A stretch of DNA of 64,000 bases from Larkinella soli (GTDB lineage Bacteria; Bacteroidota; Bacteroidia; Cytophagales; Spirosomataceae): the NCBI RefSeq assembly GCF_003703975.1, contig NZ_QTJY01000002.1, positions 744,001 to 808,000 of the forward strand, written 5' to 3'. The notes under the pieces were generated by a model. That model did no database searches. It was given only the letters and a program-made list of their open reading frames with translations, and was not told the origin of the DNA. The translations under genes and the position numbers were made by a program. This document shows, one piece after another, positions 8,008-17,446 of the stretch. Positions within the stretch are counted from its first letter, which is position 1, and each line of letters opens with the position of its first letter.

Positions 8008-9594
8008 ATGCATACCAACTACTATTTTCTTCGTCGGCTGGCCCCCGCGCTGGCACCGAACCTGATGGGACTGAAACTGATGGAGTGTTTCAGTCAGGAC
8101 CGCGACGAACTGGTACTGGTATTCGCCCAGGCAAAGGGAAAGATCAATTTTTACCGCCCTTTTTACATCAAAGCTACCCTGCGGCCCGATTTCTCGGGAC
8201 TGTTTTTTCCCGAGACCGTCCAGCGCGCCCGTACCAACAGCGTCGACCTGTTCGAGGAACTCTACGACCGGGAGGTGACCGGAGCGCGGTCTTTTCTGAA
8301 CGAACGCTGCCTCGGCATCACCCTCGAAGGCGGCTTTACGGTGGTTTTCAAGTTCTTCGGCAACCGCCCGAATCTGCTGGTCTTTTCGGAGGACGAGGTG
8401 ACGGACGTATTCAACAACAAACTGGTCGGCGACAATAACCTCCGGCTTTCCGGTCTCGACCGGCCCCTCGATCAATCCCGGGAAGCGTTCGAACGCAGCA
8501 GTTTCGACCACCGGCGGCTCTTTCCGACCTTCGGGAAGGAGGTCAACGCCTGGCTCGACGGGCGGTTTACGGATGCTTTCGGAGCGGAGGAACCCGACGG
8601 TATGCGGAAGTGGGAAATTATTCAGGACACGCTCCGCCTGCTCGATGAGCCCCGGTATTATCTGACCACGTTCCAGCATAAACCGACCCTGGCCCTGATT
8701 CCGGTGGGCGAGGTCCGCCAGGAGTTTACCGAGCCGCTGGAAGCCTCCAACCGGTTTTTCTCGGCGTTCATGGGGCAGAACACCCTCGACCGCGAAAAAG
8801 GCGATGCGCTGCGGCTGCTGGAGAAGCGACTGAAACGGACCCGGGCCTACATCGAAACCAATCTTCAGCGCCTGATCGATTTCGATACGGAAGTCAGAAA
8901 CGAGGAGATCGCCAACATCCTGATGGCGAACCTGCACCGGATTCCCGAGCGGGCCGAGTCCGTCGAACTGGAAGATTTTTACCGGAACAAACCGATCCGG
9001 ATCAAACTTAAGACCGACCTGAGTCCGCAGAAGAACGCCGAGGGGTATTACCGCAAGGCCAAAAACGAGAAGATCGAAACCACCATTCTTCAGGAACAGC
9101 TCGACGCCCGCGAACGCGAACTGGAGCAGTTGAGCAAACAGACGGAAGAAATCCGGGCCATCGAGTCGCTGCGCGAATTGCGTAAATACCTGAAAGCGCA
9201 TCCCGTCAAAGACGAAAAAGTCGCGCAGAGCGACAGCGCCCCTCTCTTCAAACAGGTCACCCACGAAGGTTTCGTGATCCTGGTGGGCCGGAACGCCAAG
9301 AACAACGACCTGCTCACCCAACAGTACGCTTACAAGGACGACCTCTGGCTGCACGCCCGTGACGTGGCGGGTTCGCACGTGATCATTAAATACCAGGCCG
9401 GGAAGAAATTTCCGAAACCGGTCATCGAACGGGCCGCCGAACTGGCCGCCTGGTATTCCAAACGCCGGACGGACACCCTCTGCCCGGTCATCGTCACCCC
9501 CAAAAAATTCGTCCGCAAACCCAAAGGGCTCGCCGAAGGGCAGGTGGTCGTCGAGAAGGAAGAAGTGGTGATGGTCGTGCCGCGGGGAGAATGA
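8008..9594 (+). CDS. RqcH/NFACT family ribosome quality control protein
   Basis: The protein has 528 residues if the ATG at 8008 is used (MHTNYYFLRRLA); a TTG three codons upstream is the alternative. The order is NFACT-N domain, coiled-coil helices (about residues 270-420, with many Glu/Arg/Lys) and the C-terminal NFACT-R domain with DLWLHARDVAGSHVIIKY, a family hallmark. RqcH proteins bind obstructed 50S subunits and add alanine tails that mark stalled nascent chains. Older databases call this family fibronectin-binding protein A. It is convergent with the VOC gene, with one base between the stop codons. Confidence 0.9.
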   Translation: MHTNYYFLRRLAPALAPNLMGLKLMECFSQDRDELVLVFAQAKGKINFYRPFYIKATLRPDFSGLFFPETVQRARTNSVDLFEELYDREVTGARSFLNERCLGITLEGGFTVVFKFFGNRPNLLVFSEDEVTDVFNNKLVGDNNLRLSGLDRPLDQSREAFERSSFDHRRLFPTFGKEVNAWLDGRFTDAFGAEEPDGMRKWEIIQDTLRLLDEPRYYLTTFQHKPTLALIPVGEVRQEFTEPLEASNRFFSAFMGQNTLDREKGDALRLLEKRLKRTRAYIETNLQRLIDFDTEVRNEEIANILMANLHRIPERAESVELEDFYRNKPIRIKLKTDLSPQKNAEGYYRKAKNEKIETTILQEQLDARERELEQLSKQTEEIRAIESLRELRKYLKAHPVKDEKVAQSDSAPLFKQVTHEGFVILVGRNAKNNDLLTQQYAYKDDLWLHARDVAGSHVIIKYQAGKKFPKPVIERAAELAAWYSKRRTDTLCPVIVTPKKFVRKPKGLAEGQVVVEKEEVVMVVPRGE

Positions 9595-9595
9595 C

Positions 9596-10045
9596 TCACT
9601 TCTTCTTTTCGTTCAGCTCGAACAGGTAGCCGTCCGGATCGGGGAAGTAGATCTGGGTGATGCCGTCGAACCGTACCTGCTTGTGGAACTGGATGTTATG
9701 CGCCTTGAGAAACTGTTCCGATTTGACAATGTCATCCACGAACAGAGCGAAATGGCTGCCGTCCTTGTCGTGGACGATGGGCGTGGTGCGGCCCGCAAGC
9801 AGGTGAATCTGCTGCCCGTTGCCCACGTTGAACCAGGCCCGAATGGCCTTCAGGTTGTCGGGTACCGGAATCGGCGTCAGCCCCATGATTTCGCGGTAAA
9901 ACTTCGCACTGACCTGAATGTCCTTCACCTGGAGAGCCAGATGATTATGACCGGCGATGCCGAGCCTGTCCGGACCGTCCTGCGCAAACGCGCCGGAAAT
10001 GGACATACAAAAGAGAAATGCCGCCGAAAGAAGGAGATTTTTCAT
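9596..10045 (-). CDS. Exported VOC-fold (glyoxalase/bleomycin-resistance-like) protein
   Basis: The 149-residue protein starts MKNLLLSAAFLFCMSISG with a signal peptide ending near GAFAQ, then has one vicinal-oxygen-chelate unit: GHNHLALQVKDIQVSAKFY, IPVPDNLKAIRAWF and a C-terminal FPDPDGYLFEL strand. H, H and E residues typical of VOC metal sites are in place. The periplasmic location is unusual for the fold. The frame is open to an ATG at 10075, but that would put ten polar residues before the signal. It follows the M1 peptidase on the same strand by 43 bp. The substrate is unknown. Confidence 0.8.
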   Translation of the reverse strand: MKNLLLSAAFLFCMSISGAFAQDGPDRLGIAGHNHLALQVKDIQVSAKFYREIMGLTPIPVPDNLKAIRAWFNVGNGQQIHLLAGRTTPIVHDKDGSHFALFVDDIVKSEQFLKAHNIQFHKQVRFDGITQIYFPDPDGYLFELNEKKK

Positions 10046-10088
10046 CACGTTTTTTTGAATCGAACTATCTGACATTGTGCTGCGCGAA

Positions 10089-12089
10089 TTACTTCGTGAG
10101 GATGACCGCTTTGGTCAACCGCCGGTCACCGGTGCTGAGCGAAACCAGATACCGCCCGGCCGCCAGTTGTCCCACGGTCCAGGATACGGTATGGCGTCCG
10201 GTAGTAAAAGACTGCTCGGGTAGGGAAGCTACTTCCTGTCCGGCCGGATTCAGCAGGCTCAGCCGTCCCGAAAAGGGTTGGGCCGCATCGATCCGGAGCG
10301 TCAGCCGGTCGCTGACGGGGTTGGGCGTTACCGTCAGCGCCGTAACCGCAACGGGATCATTCAGGCCGGTAACGACCTGGGTTACGTCCTGCACCTGTTT
10401 CAGAATCCGGTTCTCCGGGTCGATGACCAGTTCGGTGGGCCGGCCTTTCACCGCCAGCTCGAAGGTCTGGCTCTGGCGGTCGTTGAAGACCGTCAGAAGC
10501 GTGTCGCCCGCATCGGTTTTCACCTGAATCGGCAGCGGCATGGTAAAAAAAGCCGGGTTGGCAGTACCGGTGGTCTGGCTGATCGTGACCTGCACCCGGT
10601 ATGGGGCGGAACCCGCAGCGGGCGAACTGCTCCAGGTGGCCCGGTAAGTCGGGTAGTTTTCGCCGTAAATCCACTCCTTGAAGAAGTAGTCCAGCGACTG
10701 GCCGTAGACCGTCGAGGCAATGGCCGCAAAGTCTTCGGTCGTGGCGGTTCCGTAGGCCAGGGGCGACGCCATGTAGGTCCGGAGAATCTCCCTGAATTTC
10801 TGATCGCCGACGACCCAGCGGAGCATATGCACCACCACCGACCCCTTGGAATACGTCCGATAGGAATCGAAAATGTTGTCGACATCGGTCAGGTCCCGTA
10901 CATACAGGGACCCTTTGGCCCGCCGGGCGTCCGTCATTTCGGCAGCCATATAGGCCCGGTAAGCCGGTGTGCCGCCGATCGCTTCCTGATACAGCGCTTC
11001 GGCGTAGGAAGCGAAGCCCTCGTTCAGCCAGATGTGTTCCCAGGTCCGGCAGGTGATCTTGTCGCCGAACCACTGGTGGGCCAGTTCGTGGGCGATAATG
11101 CCGGTATTGAACCCGCCCATAGAACTGATCGTCTGGTGTTCCATGCCCCCTCCCCAGCCGAACTGCGCGTGACCGTATTTCTCCTTCAGGAACGGGTACG
11201 GCCCGAAATAGTCCGAGAAAAAGGTCAGCATATTGGTCGTCTGGCCGAGGGTCCGCCGGACATTTTCGGTCAGGGCCTCCGGATAAATGTAATGCGTCAC
11301 CGGCATCGAATCGCCCTGGGCGGGTTTGTATACCTGCTCATAGAGGGCGTAGTTGCTCATGGCGACCGAAATCAGGTAGTTGGCGATGGGGTAGCGGTTT
11401 CGCCAGTGGTAGGTGCGTGTGGTGCTGTCGGGGTTGTCGAGAACCCGTTCGAGCCGCCCGTTGGATACCGAAACGAAGGTTCGGGGTGCCGTGATCCAGA
11501 CATCGGACGAGTCGGCTTTGTCGGCCGGGGAGTCCTTGCACGGAAACCAGTCGCGGGCGCCGTAGGGTTCGCTCAGACTCCAGATCACCGGCTGGTTCTG
11601 CGAACCGTGGGTGGCGAAGGCGAAGCTGCCGAGCCCGGTGGACCCGGGGATGCCCTTGTAGTAGACCGTCACGGCCAGCCCCTGCCCTTTGGCAAGCGGC
11701 TGGGGCGTCTCGATCAGCAGCTGGTCCGGCTGCCGGGAGAAGGTCAGCTTCCGCCCTCCGGCAAGCACCGAATCGACCTGCATGGCGTCGGACAGGTCCA
11801 GGAAAAACCGGGTGAGGTTATCCGCGGCACTCTTCAGCCCCACCGTAACGGCCCCGCGCAGGAAGTTCGGCGTGTAGGTAATGTTCAGGTCGAGCTTGTA
11901 ATAAGTGACGTCGATGCCGGCATCGCCCGGGTATTTGATTCGGGCGGCCGGATGGGCGGCCAGCCGGCCGAAATAGTTCAGGCGGGTGTGCCGGCAGGCG
12001 TCGGCGCCGGGGTGCAGGGTCTGGGCCTGTAAGGCGGCCACCGGCAGAAAGAAGGATAAAAAGACGAATCGAAGTAGGTGTGTTCTCAT
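10089..12089 (-). CDS. M1-family aminopeptidase with T9SS sorting domain
   Basis: This 666-residue secreted zinc peptidase has a signal peptide (ending near LQAQ), the M1 N-terminal beta domain, the exopeptidase-type motif as GGMEH, and the zinc site HELAH (H334, H338) with E357 in WLNEGFASYAE. From about residue 585 a type IX secretion type-A sorting domain follows (VTPNPVSDRLTL... KAVILTK), which directs export across the outer membrane and probably cell-surface anchoring. Its ATG lies three bases after the DUF4230 gene, so the two are translationally close. Likely role: trimming of peptides at the cell surface. Confidence 0.93.
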   Translation of the reverse strand: MRTHLLRFVFLSFFLPVAALQAQTLHPGADACRHTRLNYFGRLAAHPAARIKYPGDAGIDVTYYKLDLNITYTPNFLRGAVTVGLKSAADNLTRFFLDLSDAMQVDSVLAGGRKLTFSRQPDQLLIETPQPLAKGQGLAVTVYYKGIPGSTGLGSFAFATHGSQNQPVIWSLSEPYGARDWFPCKDSPADKADSSDVWITAPRTFVSVSNGRLERVLDNPDSTTRTYHWRNRYPIANYLISVAMSNYALYEQVYKPAQGDSMPVTHYIYPEALTENVRRTLGQTTNMLTFFSDYFGPYPFLKEKYGHAQFGWGGGMEHQTISSMGGFNTGIIAHELAHQWFGDKITCRTWEHIWLNEGFASYAEALYQEAIGGTPAYRAYMAAEMTDARRAKGSLYVRDLTDVDNIFDSYRTYSKGSVVVHMLRWVVGDQKFREILRTYMASPLAYGTATTEDFAAIASTVYGQSLDYFFKEWIYGENYPTYRATWSSSPAAGSAPYRVQVTISQTTGTANPAFFTMPLPIQVKTDAGDTLLTVFNDRQSQTFELAVKGRPTELVIDPENRILKQVQDVTQVVTGLNDPVAVTALTVTPNPVSDRLTLRIDAAQPFSGRLSLLNPAGQEVASLPEQSFTTGRHTVSWTVGQLAAGRYLVSLSTGDRRLTKAVILTK

Positions 12090-12092
12090 AGG

Positions 12093-12773
12093 TTATTCTT
12101 TTTCCAGGGCGTCTCCCGGCAGGGCTTTCGGGTCGGCGTTCAGGTGATCGTAGCGCCGGTTGATCTCGCTCAGTTTTTCCTGTTCCGATGCCGGCAGTTC
12201 GAACTTCCACCCCATCGAATCGGCCAGCTGAAACATCATGTACTGAATCTGATTGCTGGCAATACGGGGCAGGTCGCTCTGCATGGCCCGTTCCAGCATG
12301 GTCTGCTTGGCCTCGTCGAGCAGCCGGGTGTAATCCTCGCTGCGGAAATAATTCAGCAAACCGGGGTCAAGGTCGTAAAACTTATAGTCGGTATCGATGG
12401 ACAGCACCTCCGGTTCGGGGAAGAACTCGACGACGAGCCGCTTCCGGCCCGGCTCCGGCCGACGAAACCGCACCTTGGTAAAATCGAACCCGACCAGCAC
12501 CTTGGCCTTCGCAATGATTAACGCTTTTTTGGGATCGTTTATGAAATACAGAATCTTCTTATCGTCCTGGTAGCTCAGAATTTCGGAAAAGTATCCTTCG
12601 GCCATCACCACCTTGAACACCTTTTCGATCCGTTCCAGCAGGAGGACCGAATCCTGCCGGACGTCGGTGGTGGAGGCTTCTTTTCTACCCCGCCACCACG
12701 ACGAAAAAGCCACTCCCCCGACCGCCCCCAGGATAAGCGTAACCAGCACCAGCAACGTATTCGATGATTCCAT
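12093..12773 (-). CDS. DUF4230 membrane-anchored protein
   Basis: The 226 residues begin with a membrane segment (LLVLVTLILGAVGGVAF, about 8-24) followed by a soluble domain with ILYFINDPKKALIIAKAKVLVGFD, matching the DUF4230 family of unknown function. The rest is helical. It is the first gene of the minus-strand group with the M1 peptidase and VOC protein, and diverges from miaA across about 80 bp. No catalytic residues can be named. Confidence 0.8.
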   Translation of the reverse strand: MESSNTLLVLVTLILGAVGGVAFSSWWRGRKEASTTDVRQDSVLLLERIEKVFKVVMAEGYFSEILSYQDDKKILYFINDPKKALIIAKAKVLVGFDFTKVRFRRPEPGRKRLVVEFFPEPEVLSIDTDYKFYDLDPGLLNYFRSEDYTRLLDEAKQTMLERAMQSDLPRIASNQIQYMMFQLADSMGWKFELPASEQEKLSEINRRYDHLNADPKALPGDALEKE

Positions 12774-12853
12774 AAGGCCTTGGATAGTTGGCGAAAGGTA
12801 CGGAGTTTTGCAACATTTAATTTTCAGGCATCCCGCTCTCTTTCCATTAACTC

Positions 12854-13765
12854 ATGCCAAAGACTTTAGTTGTCGTCGCCGGGCCGACCGCCGTCGGAAA
12901 AACCGGCCTCTGCGTCCGGCTGGCCCAGGCCCTGGATACCGAGGTCGTCTCGGCGGACTCGCGCCAGCTCTACCGGGAACTGAACATCGGAACGGCCAAG
13001 CCCACGCCGGAGGAGATGCAGGGCGTCCGGCATCACTTCATCGACTCGCACCCCATCACCGAACCCGTCAGCGCCGGCCAATACGAGCGGGAAGCCCTCG
13101 AAGTCCTGAACGGGTTGTTTCACCGGAAAGACCGGGTGATCCTGTCGGGAGGAACCGGCCTGTATATCAATGCGGTATGTTTCGGTCTGGATGATGTTCC
13201 CCAGGCCCCGCCGGAACTGCGGGCGGCCCTGATGCAGCGGCTGGAAACCGAAGGACTCGGACCGCTTCAGGAGGAACTGAAACGACTCGACCCGGTTTAT
13301 GCCGAAACGGCCGACCTCCAGAATTCGCAGCGCGTCGTCCGGGCGCTGGAAGTCACCCTGAGTTCGGGAAGGCCGTTTTCTTCTTTCCGAAAACGGGAAG
13401 CCGACTGGTCAGGGACGGCCCCACGGCCTTTCCAAGCCGTTTTCGTTGCCCTCGACCGCCCGCGGGAAGACCTCTACGACCGCATCGACCGGCGGATGGA
13501 CGCCATGCTGGAACGGGGCCTCGTCGACGAAGTCCGCTCGCTTCGGCCCTTCCGCCGGCTGAATGCCCTTCAGACCGTCGGTTACCGGGAAGTGTTCGGC
13601 TTTCTGGACGGCGATTACGGCTACGAAGAGATGGTATTTCTGCTGAAACGCAATTCCCGTCGCTACGCCAAACGCCAGCTCACCTGGTTCCGGAACCAGG
13701 GCGATTACCGATGGTTCGGAGGAGATGATTTGGAGGGAGTGTTGACGTATTTAAAGGATCAATAA
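12854..13765 (+). CDS. miaA: tRNA dimethylallyltransferase MiaA
   Basis: MiaA transfers a dimethylallyl group to N6 of A37 in tRNAs reading codons that start with U, the first step to ms2i6A. The 303-residue protein shows the P-loop GPTAVGKT (residues 10-17), SADSRQLYRELNIGTAKP, SGGTGLYINA and the C-terminal KRNSRRYAKRQLTWFRNQ segment. Its length is normal. The stop codon lies inside a terminator hairpin shared with the convergent rhodanese gene. Confidence 0.97.
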   Translation: MPKTLVVVAGPTAVGKTGLCVRLAQALDTEVVSADSRQLYRELNIGTAKPTPEEMQGVRHHFIDSHPITEPVSAGQYEREALEVLNGLFHRKDRVILSGGTGLYINAVCFGLDDVPQAPPELRAALMQRLETEGLGPLQEELKRLDPVYAETADLQNSQRVVRALEVTLSSGRPFSSFRKREADWSGTAPRPFQAVFVALDRPREDLYDRIDRRMDAMLERGLVDEVRSLRPFRRLNALQTVGYREVFGFLDGDYGYEEMVFLLKRNSRRYAKRQLTWFRNQGDYRWFGGDDLEGVLTYLKDQ

Positions 13766-13793
13766 GGGGACTGGTGCAACCAGTCCCCTTATT
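13761..13793. terminator. Bidirectional terminator between miaA and the rhodanese gene
   Basis: A perfect 15-bp stem (AATAAGGGGACTGGT, loop GCA, ACCAGTCCCCTTATT) separates the two convergent genes. The miaA stop codon TAA is at 13763-13765 inside the left arm. The A- and T-rich foot suits both strands, though the T tract is short. Confidence 0.8.
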
Positions 13794-13800
13794 GATCGAT

Positions 13801-14106
13801 TCACTTCTTGCGTTCATTCTCCCGATAGGCCAGGAGGCCGCCGGTCAGATTCCGGACGTTGGAGAAGCCGTTCTGCTCCAAAAACATCTGGGCCCGGGCG
13901 CTGCGGGCTCCGGAACGGCACTGAATTATGAGTTCTTCCTCTTTGCGGTCTTCCAGTTCGTCGATGCGGTAGGGAAGCTCGCCCAGCGGGATGAGCTCAC
14001 CGCCCAAGTTATCTTCCTCATACTCATATACTTCACGAACGTCGATCAGGTTCACCTGCTCGCCCTTGTCCAGGCGCTCCTTTAACTCTTGAACGGTAAT
14101 ATCCAT
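13801..14106 (-). CDS. Single-domain rhodanese-like sulfurtransferase
   Basis: The 101-residue cytoplasmic protein is a single rhodanese domain (GlpE/PspE size). The catalytic loop is QCRSGARS with active-site C63, preceded by LIDVREVYEYEEDNLGG and followed by VRNLTGGLLAY. It would carry sulfane sulfur as a persulfide. No specific partner is visible. Confidence 0.93.
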   Translation of the reverse strand: MDITVQELKERLDKGEQVNLIDVREVYEYEEDNLGGELIPLGELPYRIDELEDRKEEELIIQCRSGARSARAQMFLEQNGFSNVRNLTGGLLAYRENERKK

Positions 14107-14145
14107 GGTTCCGAAAGAATGAGGGCGCGGTCCAGCCCGGCCCGT

Positions 14146-15996
14146 TTATTTACTGATGATTAACTTCTGCGTAACGGTGCGTTTGCCGTCCGAAAGCCGG
14201 ACCAGGTAAAAACCGTTGCCCAGCGAGCCGACGTCCAGTTGCCGCTGCCCTTCCGTGGGCTGAACGTTCAGCAGCGGTCGTCCGTTCAGGTCCAGCACTT
14301 CCACCCGGCGGAGGGCCGGGTGGTCCCACGTCAGGACGCCGGGGTTCGGATTCGGAAACACCCGCAGGGCACTCAGGGCCGCCGGTTCTTCTTCGATGCC
14401 GGTGATCGGTGCCGTATTCAGGCCGCCGATGATGGGCCGGAACATCGGCGCCCCGGTAACCCCGCCCGGCTCCCAGGAGGTGCCGAGGTTGACGAAGACC
14501 TGATTGCCGAAGGGGCTGTTCTTATCGAAGCCGACCGCCAGCAGACTCTCCTCGCTCAGCTGCGTCCAGCCGATGTAAAACGTATCCTTCACCGCCACCC
14601 CGTAATCGAATTTGAAATCGACGAAGCCGTTTCGGGTCTGCGGATACTTCAATACAAAAGACTGCTGGTACAAAAGGTTCCCCGGCCGGCCGCGATTGCT
14701 GCCGTAGACGCTCAGAACGAACGGCCGCCCCGTCAGATCGTTGCTGATCTGCACGAAGTTGATCCGCGCCCCGGACACGACATCCGGCACGTTCAGGATA
14801 AACCGCATTCCCGCCCGTCCCTGGCGCTGGTTCACGTTGAGGGCGGTTTCGGCGGTTCCGTCGTCATAGGCAAAATAATCGTCCAGCACCGTTACACCGG
14901 AAATACTGTCGTTCCGGCGCAGATTGACGCCCGGAATGCTCGGGTTCTGGTCGTCGGTAGTCAGCACGTCGAATGTATACCGCAGCACGGTCCGCTTCCC
15001 CGAAAAGTCGGCCGGTAACGGTTGCGGTTTGACCCTGCGGACCTGCGAACTGAGCGAACCGATATTTTCCGAAAGCGTCTGCTGATAATCCTGCACCTGC
15101 CGGCCCGACACCTCATCGCGGACCAGAAACCGGAAGGTAGTAAAGTTGAAGTTATTGAACAGGTTGACGATGTCCGTCCGGACGCTGTCGGCGGTTTCGG
15201 CGGCCGGGTTGGCCAGATACTGCTTCAGGGGCATGGCCGTATACCGTTTCAGGTAGGGCGTCACCGCCTGGCGGGTGGCGATGTCCTTGACGAACCGGTC
15301 TCCGGCCGAACGGCCGCGGTTCAGGTAGATGTAGTCGAGGTGCCAGCTGTCGAACGGCCCGGAAAGCCGCCCGAAGGCTTCGAACCGGAACCGGAATCCG
15401 GCATGCATGAACTCGGCCCGGTCGACGGCGACGAACGTCTGCACGAAGTTATTGTTCGTTTCGGCGCCCATTTCCTTCCAGACGGTTTTCCAGACGCCGG
15501 TGTTGTTCAGAAACTGAAGCCGGAGCGTGTCCGACTCGTCGGGCAGTTCGCCCAGCCCTTTCCGTTCCCAGTAGAAACTGAGGAAGACGGCGTCGGCGGC
15601 CGTGTAGCCCGACAGGTCGATGGGCAGTGACGTCAGGGTGTCGGTCGGGCCGACGGCGTTGGAGTTCGTAAAATCATAGGGCGCCCCGGTGGCTTTCAGG
15701 CCGTCGAAGGTCGCCACATTGACCGAGGGGTGATTGATCGGCAGGGTATTGTTGATGTACACGTTGCCGCCGGCCTGCCACAGGGTCGGGTCGGGCCGGC
15801 TGGTCACGGTCGAAAAATCGTCGAAAAAGGGAAGGGTCAGCGGCCGGCCGGTCTGGGCGGAAGCAGAAAACCACAGGCTCAGAAAGAGAGTCAGCAGGCC
15901 GGAAATGCGAAGAAGGGACTGTATGCCACCCGCCGGAAACCGGTATCCGGTTTTCGAAAACCAGCTGCCTGCACTGCCTGTTAGAGGTTGCTTCAT
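14146..15996 (-). CDS. Large secreted protein with T9SS type-A sorting domain
   Basis: The 616-residue protein has a late signal peptide (LLTLFLSLWFSASAQ, after about 30 polar residues), a long region without a domain I recognise (Asp/Asn-rich beta-type sequence) and a C-terminal sorting domain from about 535 (LRVFPNPNPGVL... RTVTQKLIISK). By analogy with similar Cytophagales proteins it is a cell-surface or secreted adhesin or structural protein, but no function can be given. It follows the PASTA gene by 6 bp and is probably co-transcribed with it. Confidence 0.8.
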   Translation of the reverse strand: MKQPLTGSAGSWFSKTGYRFPAGGIQSLLRISGLLTLFLSLWFSASAQTGRPLTLPFFDDFSTVTSRPDPTLWQAGGNVYINNTLPINHPSVNVATFDGLKATGAPYDFTNSNAVGPTDTLTSLPIDLSGYTAADAVFLSFYWERKGLGELPDESDTLRLQFLNNTGVWKTVWKEMGAETNNNFVQTFVAVDRAEFMHAGFRFRFEAFGRLSGPFDSWHLDYIYLNRGRSAGDRFVKDIATRQAVTPYLKRYTAMPLKQYLANPAAETADSVRTDIVNLFNNFNFTTFRFLVRDEVSGRQVQDYQQTLSENIGSLSSQVRRVKPQPLPADFSGKRTVLRYTFDVLTTDDQNPSIPGVNLRRNDSISGVTVLDDYFAYDDGTAETALNVNQRQGRAGMRFILNVPDVVSGARINFVQISNDLTGRPFVLSVYGSNRGRPGNLLYQQSFVLKYPQTRNGFVDFKFDYGVAVKDTFYIGWTQLSEESLLAVGFDKNSPFGNQVFVNLGTSWEPGGVTGAPMFRPIIGGLNTAPITGIEEEPAALSALRVFPNPNPGVLTWDHPALRRVEVLDLNGRPLLNVQPTEGQRQLDVGSLGNGFYLVRLSDGKRTVTQKLIISK

Positions 15997-16002
15997 TCTT
16001 AC

Positions 16003-16785
16003 TTATTGGGAATCATCGTTTTCAACCGGCCCGACGATCCAGAGGTCGACAATGTCGCCTACCCGGATGGTGGCGCCCGGTTTGGCCGCCGGGTTCTGCC
16101 GCACTACCGTGCCGACCTCCTTCTCGGGGTCCTCCACCGGCAGAATGGTACCCACCTGCAGGTTGGCTCCCTTGAGGTAAATCTTGGCTTCGTCGAGCGG
16201 CATTCCTACAACGTTCGGAACGGCGAACGTAGTATTGCCCAGCCCGTCGCCGACGATCAGGTCGATCATCGACCCCTTGGCGATGGGCGTTCCGGGCAGG
16301 ATTTCCTGGCCGTTGTAAATTTGTTTCAGCACCGTTCCCTGCGCCAGATCCGGAACGTACTTGAGCTTACCCAGCCGCAGGCCGTTGCTCGTCAGGGCAT
16401 AATTGGCGCTGACGTAGGTCTGGTCGACCAGCTTGGGCATCGAGATCATGGGCGGGTTCGGGGTGGTAATGGAAATGTAAATTTTACGTCCTTCCTTTAC
16501 CTTGATCCCCGGTTTCGGATACTGGGACTGCACGGTGAGCGGCTCGGCCCCGGCTACATAGGTGCAGTCGCTCACCTCAAACCGCAGGTCGTGGTCGTCC
16601 AGAAAATCCGCCAGTTCGGCGGTCGTCATCCGGCTCAGATCCGGAACCGTTATAGTTTTGCCGTGATTGGTGGTGAAAGGAAGCCAGAGGAAGAAAAAGG
16701 CCAGAAAAAGAACGGCGATCAAACTGATGATGATACCAATATGAATGAGCAGGTCAGTCGTGCTGCGCGTGCCTATTTTTGCCAT
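16003..16785 (-). CDS. PASTA-domain inner-membrane protein
   Basis: The 260 residues comprise a short cytoplasmic start, one membrane helix (IGIIISLIAVLFLAFFFLWL, about 16-35) and three PASTA repeats (about 45-110, 114-180, 186-252; for example VPNVVGMPLDEAKIYL). PASTA domains are known from penicillin-binding proteins and Ser/Thr kinases, where they sense cell-wall fragments; this protein has neither a kinase nor a PBP part. It overlaps no neighbour and lies between ribE and the T9SS gene on the same strand. Confidence 0.9.
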   Translation of the reverse strand: MAKIGTRSTTDLLIHIGIIISLIAVLFLAFFFLWLPFTTNHGKTITVPDLSRMTTAELADFLDDHDLRFEVSDCTYVAGAEPLTVQSQYPKPGIKVKEGRKIYISITTPNPPMISMPKLVDQTYVSANYALTSNGLRLGKLKYVPDLAQGTVLKQIYNGQEILPGTPIAKGSMIDLIVGDGLGNTTFAVPNVVGMPLDEAKIYLKGANLQVGTILPVEDPEKEVGTVVRQNPAAKPGATIRVGDIVDLWIVGPVENDDSQ

Positions 16786-16840
16786 GAAATCAAGAAGTTG
16801 GCTCTTTATGAATCTGCAAAATTAGCGGATTGAAGACGGC

Positions 16841-17431
16841 TTACCGATACAGCGCCACCATTTTTTTTATGTATTTCCCGACCACGTCGAATTCCAGATT
16901 GACGAGGTCGCCTGTCCGGAGGTTCCGAAACGTGGTATGTTCGTAGGTATAGGGAATGATGGTGACCCGGAACGAGTCGGCTTCGGAGTTAAAAACGGTC
17001 AAACTGACGCCATTGATACAAATGGAGCCTTTCTCCACCGTAATATTATTTAAACCGGGGTCATACTGAAAGTCGAACAGCCAGCTTCCGTTCCGGTCGG
17101 CGATGCCGGTCACGAGGCCGGTCTGGTCCACGTGGCCCTGCACAATGTGGCCGTCGAAGCGGCCGTTGGCGGGCATACACCGCTCCAGATTGACGACATC
17201 CCCGATTTTCAGTTGGTGGAGGTTGGTTTTTTTCAGCGTCTCATCAACGGCGGTTACGGTATACGTTTCACCCGCCACCTCCGTTACCGTCAGGCACACG
17301 CCGTTGTGGCTCAGGCTCTGGTCGACTTTCAGTTCGGGGGCCATGCGGGATTGCAGGCGAAACGTCACGTTGGTGCCCTCGGGGATGCGGTCGACGACCT
17401 GGCCGGTGGCTTCGATAATTCCGGTAAACAT
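16841..17431 (-). CDS. ribE: Riboflavin synthase alpha chain
   Basis: The enzyme dismutates two molecules of 6,7-dimethyl-8-ribityllumazine to riboflavin plus a pyrimidine. The 196-residue protein begins MFTGIIEATGQV and has the two lumazine-binding half-barrels in tandem: VCLTV at about 50 and SLTVF at about 148, and the HIVQGHVDQTG segment. Size and order are standard. No FMN riboswitch or other rib genes are adjacent; it sits 15 bp after the methyltransferase gene, probably by chance in one transcript. Confidence 0.96.
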   Translation of the reverse strand: MFTGIIEATGQVVDRIPEGTNVTFRLQSRMAPELKVDQSLSHNGVCLTVTEVAGETYTVTAVDETLKKTNLHQLKIGDVVNLERCMPANGRFDGHIVQGHVDQTGLVTGIADRNGSWLFDFQYDPGLNNITVEKGSICINGVSLTVFNSEADSFRVTIIPYTYEHTTFRNLRTGDLVNLEFDVVGKYIKKMVALYR

Positions 17432-17446
17432 AACTGGGGTTGCTGG

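Noticed and set aside
7933-9378. Long minus-strand frame covering the RqcH-like gene
   Set aside because: Antisense to a well-conserved gene; only its last 86 residues form the small hydrophilic protein.
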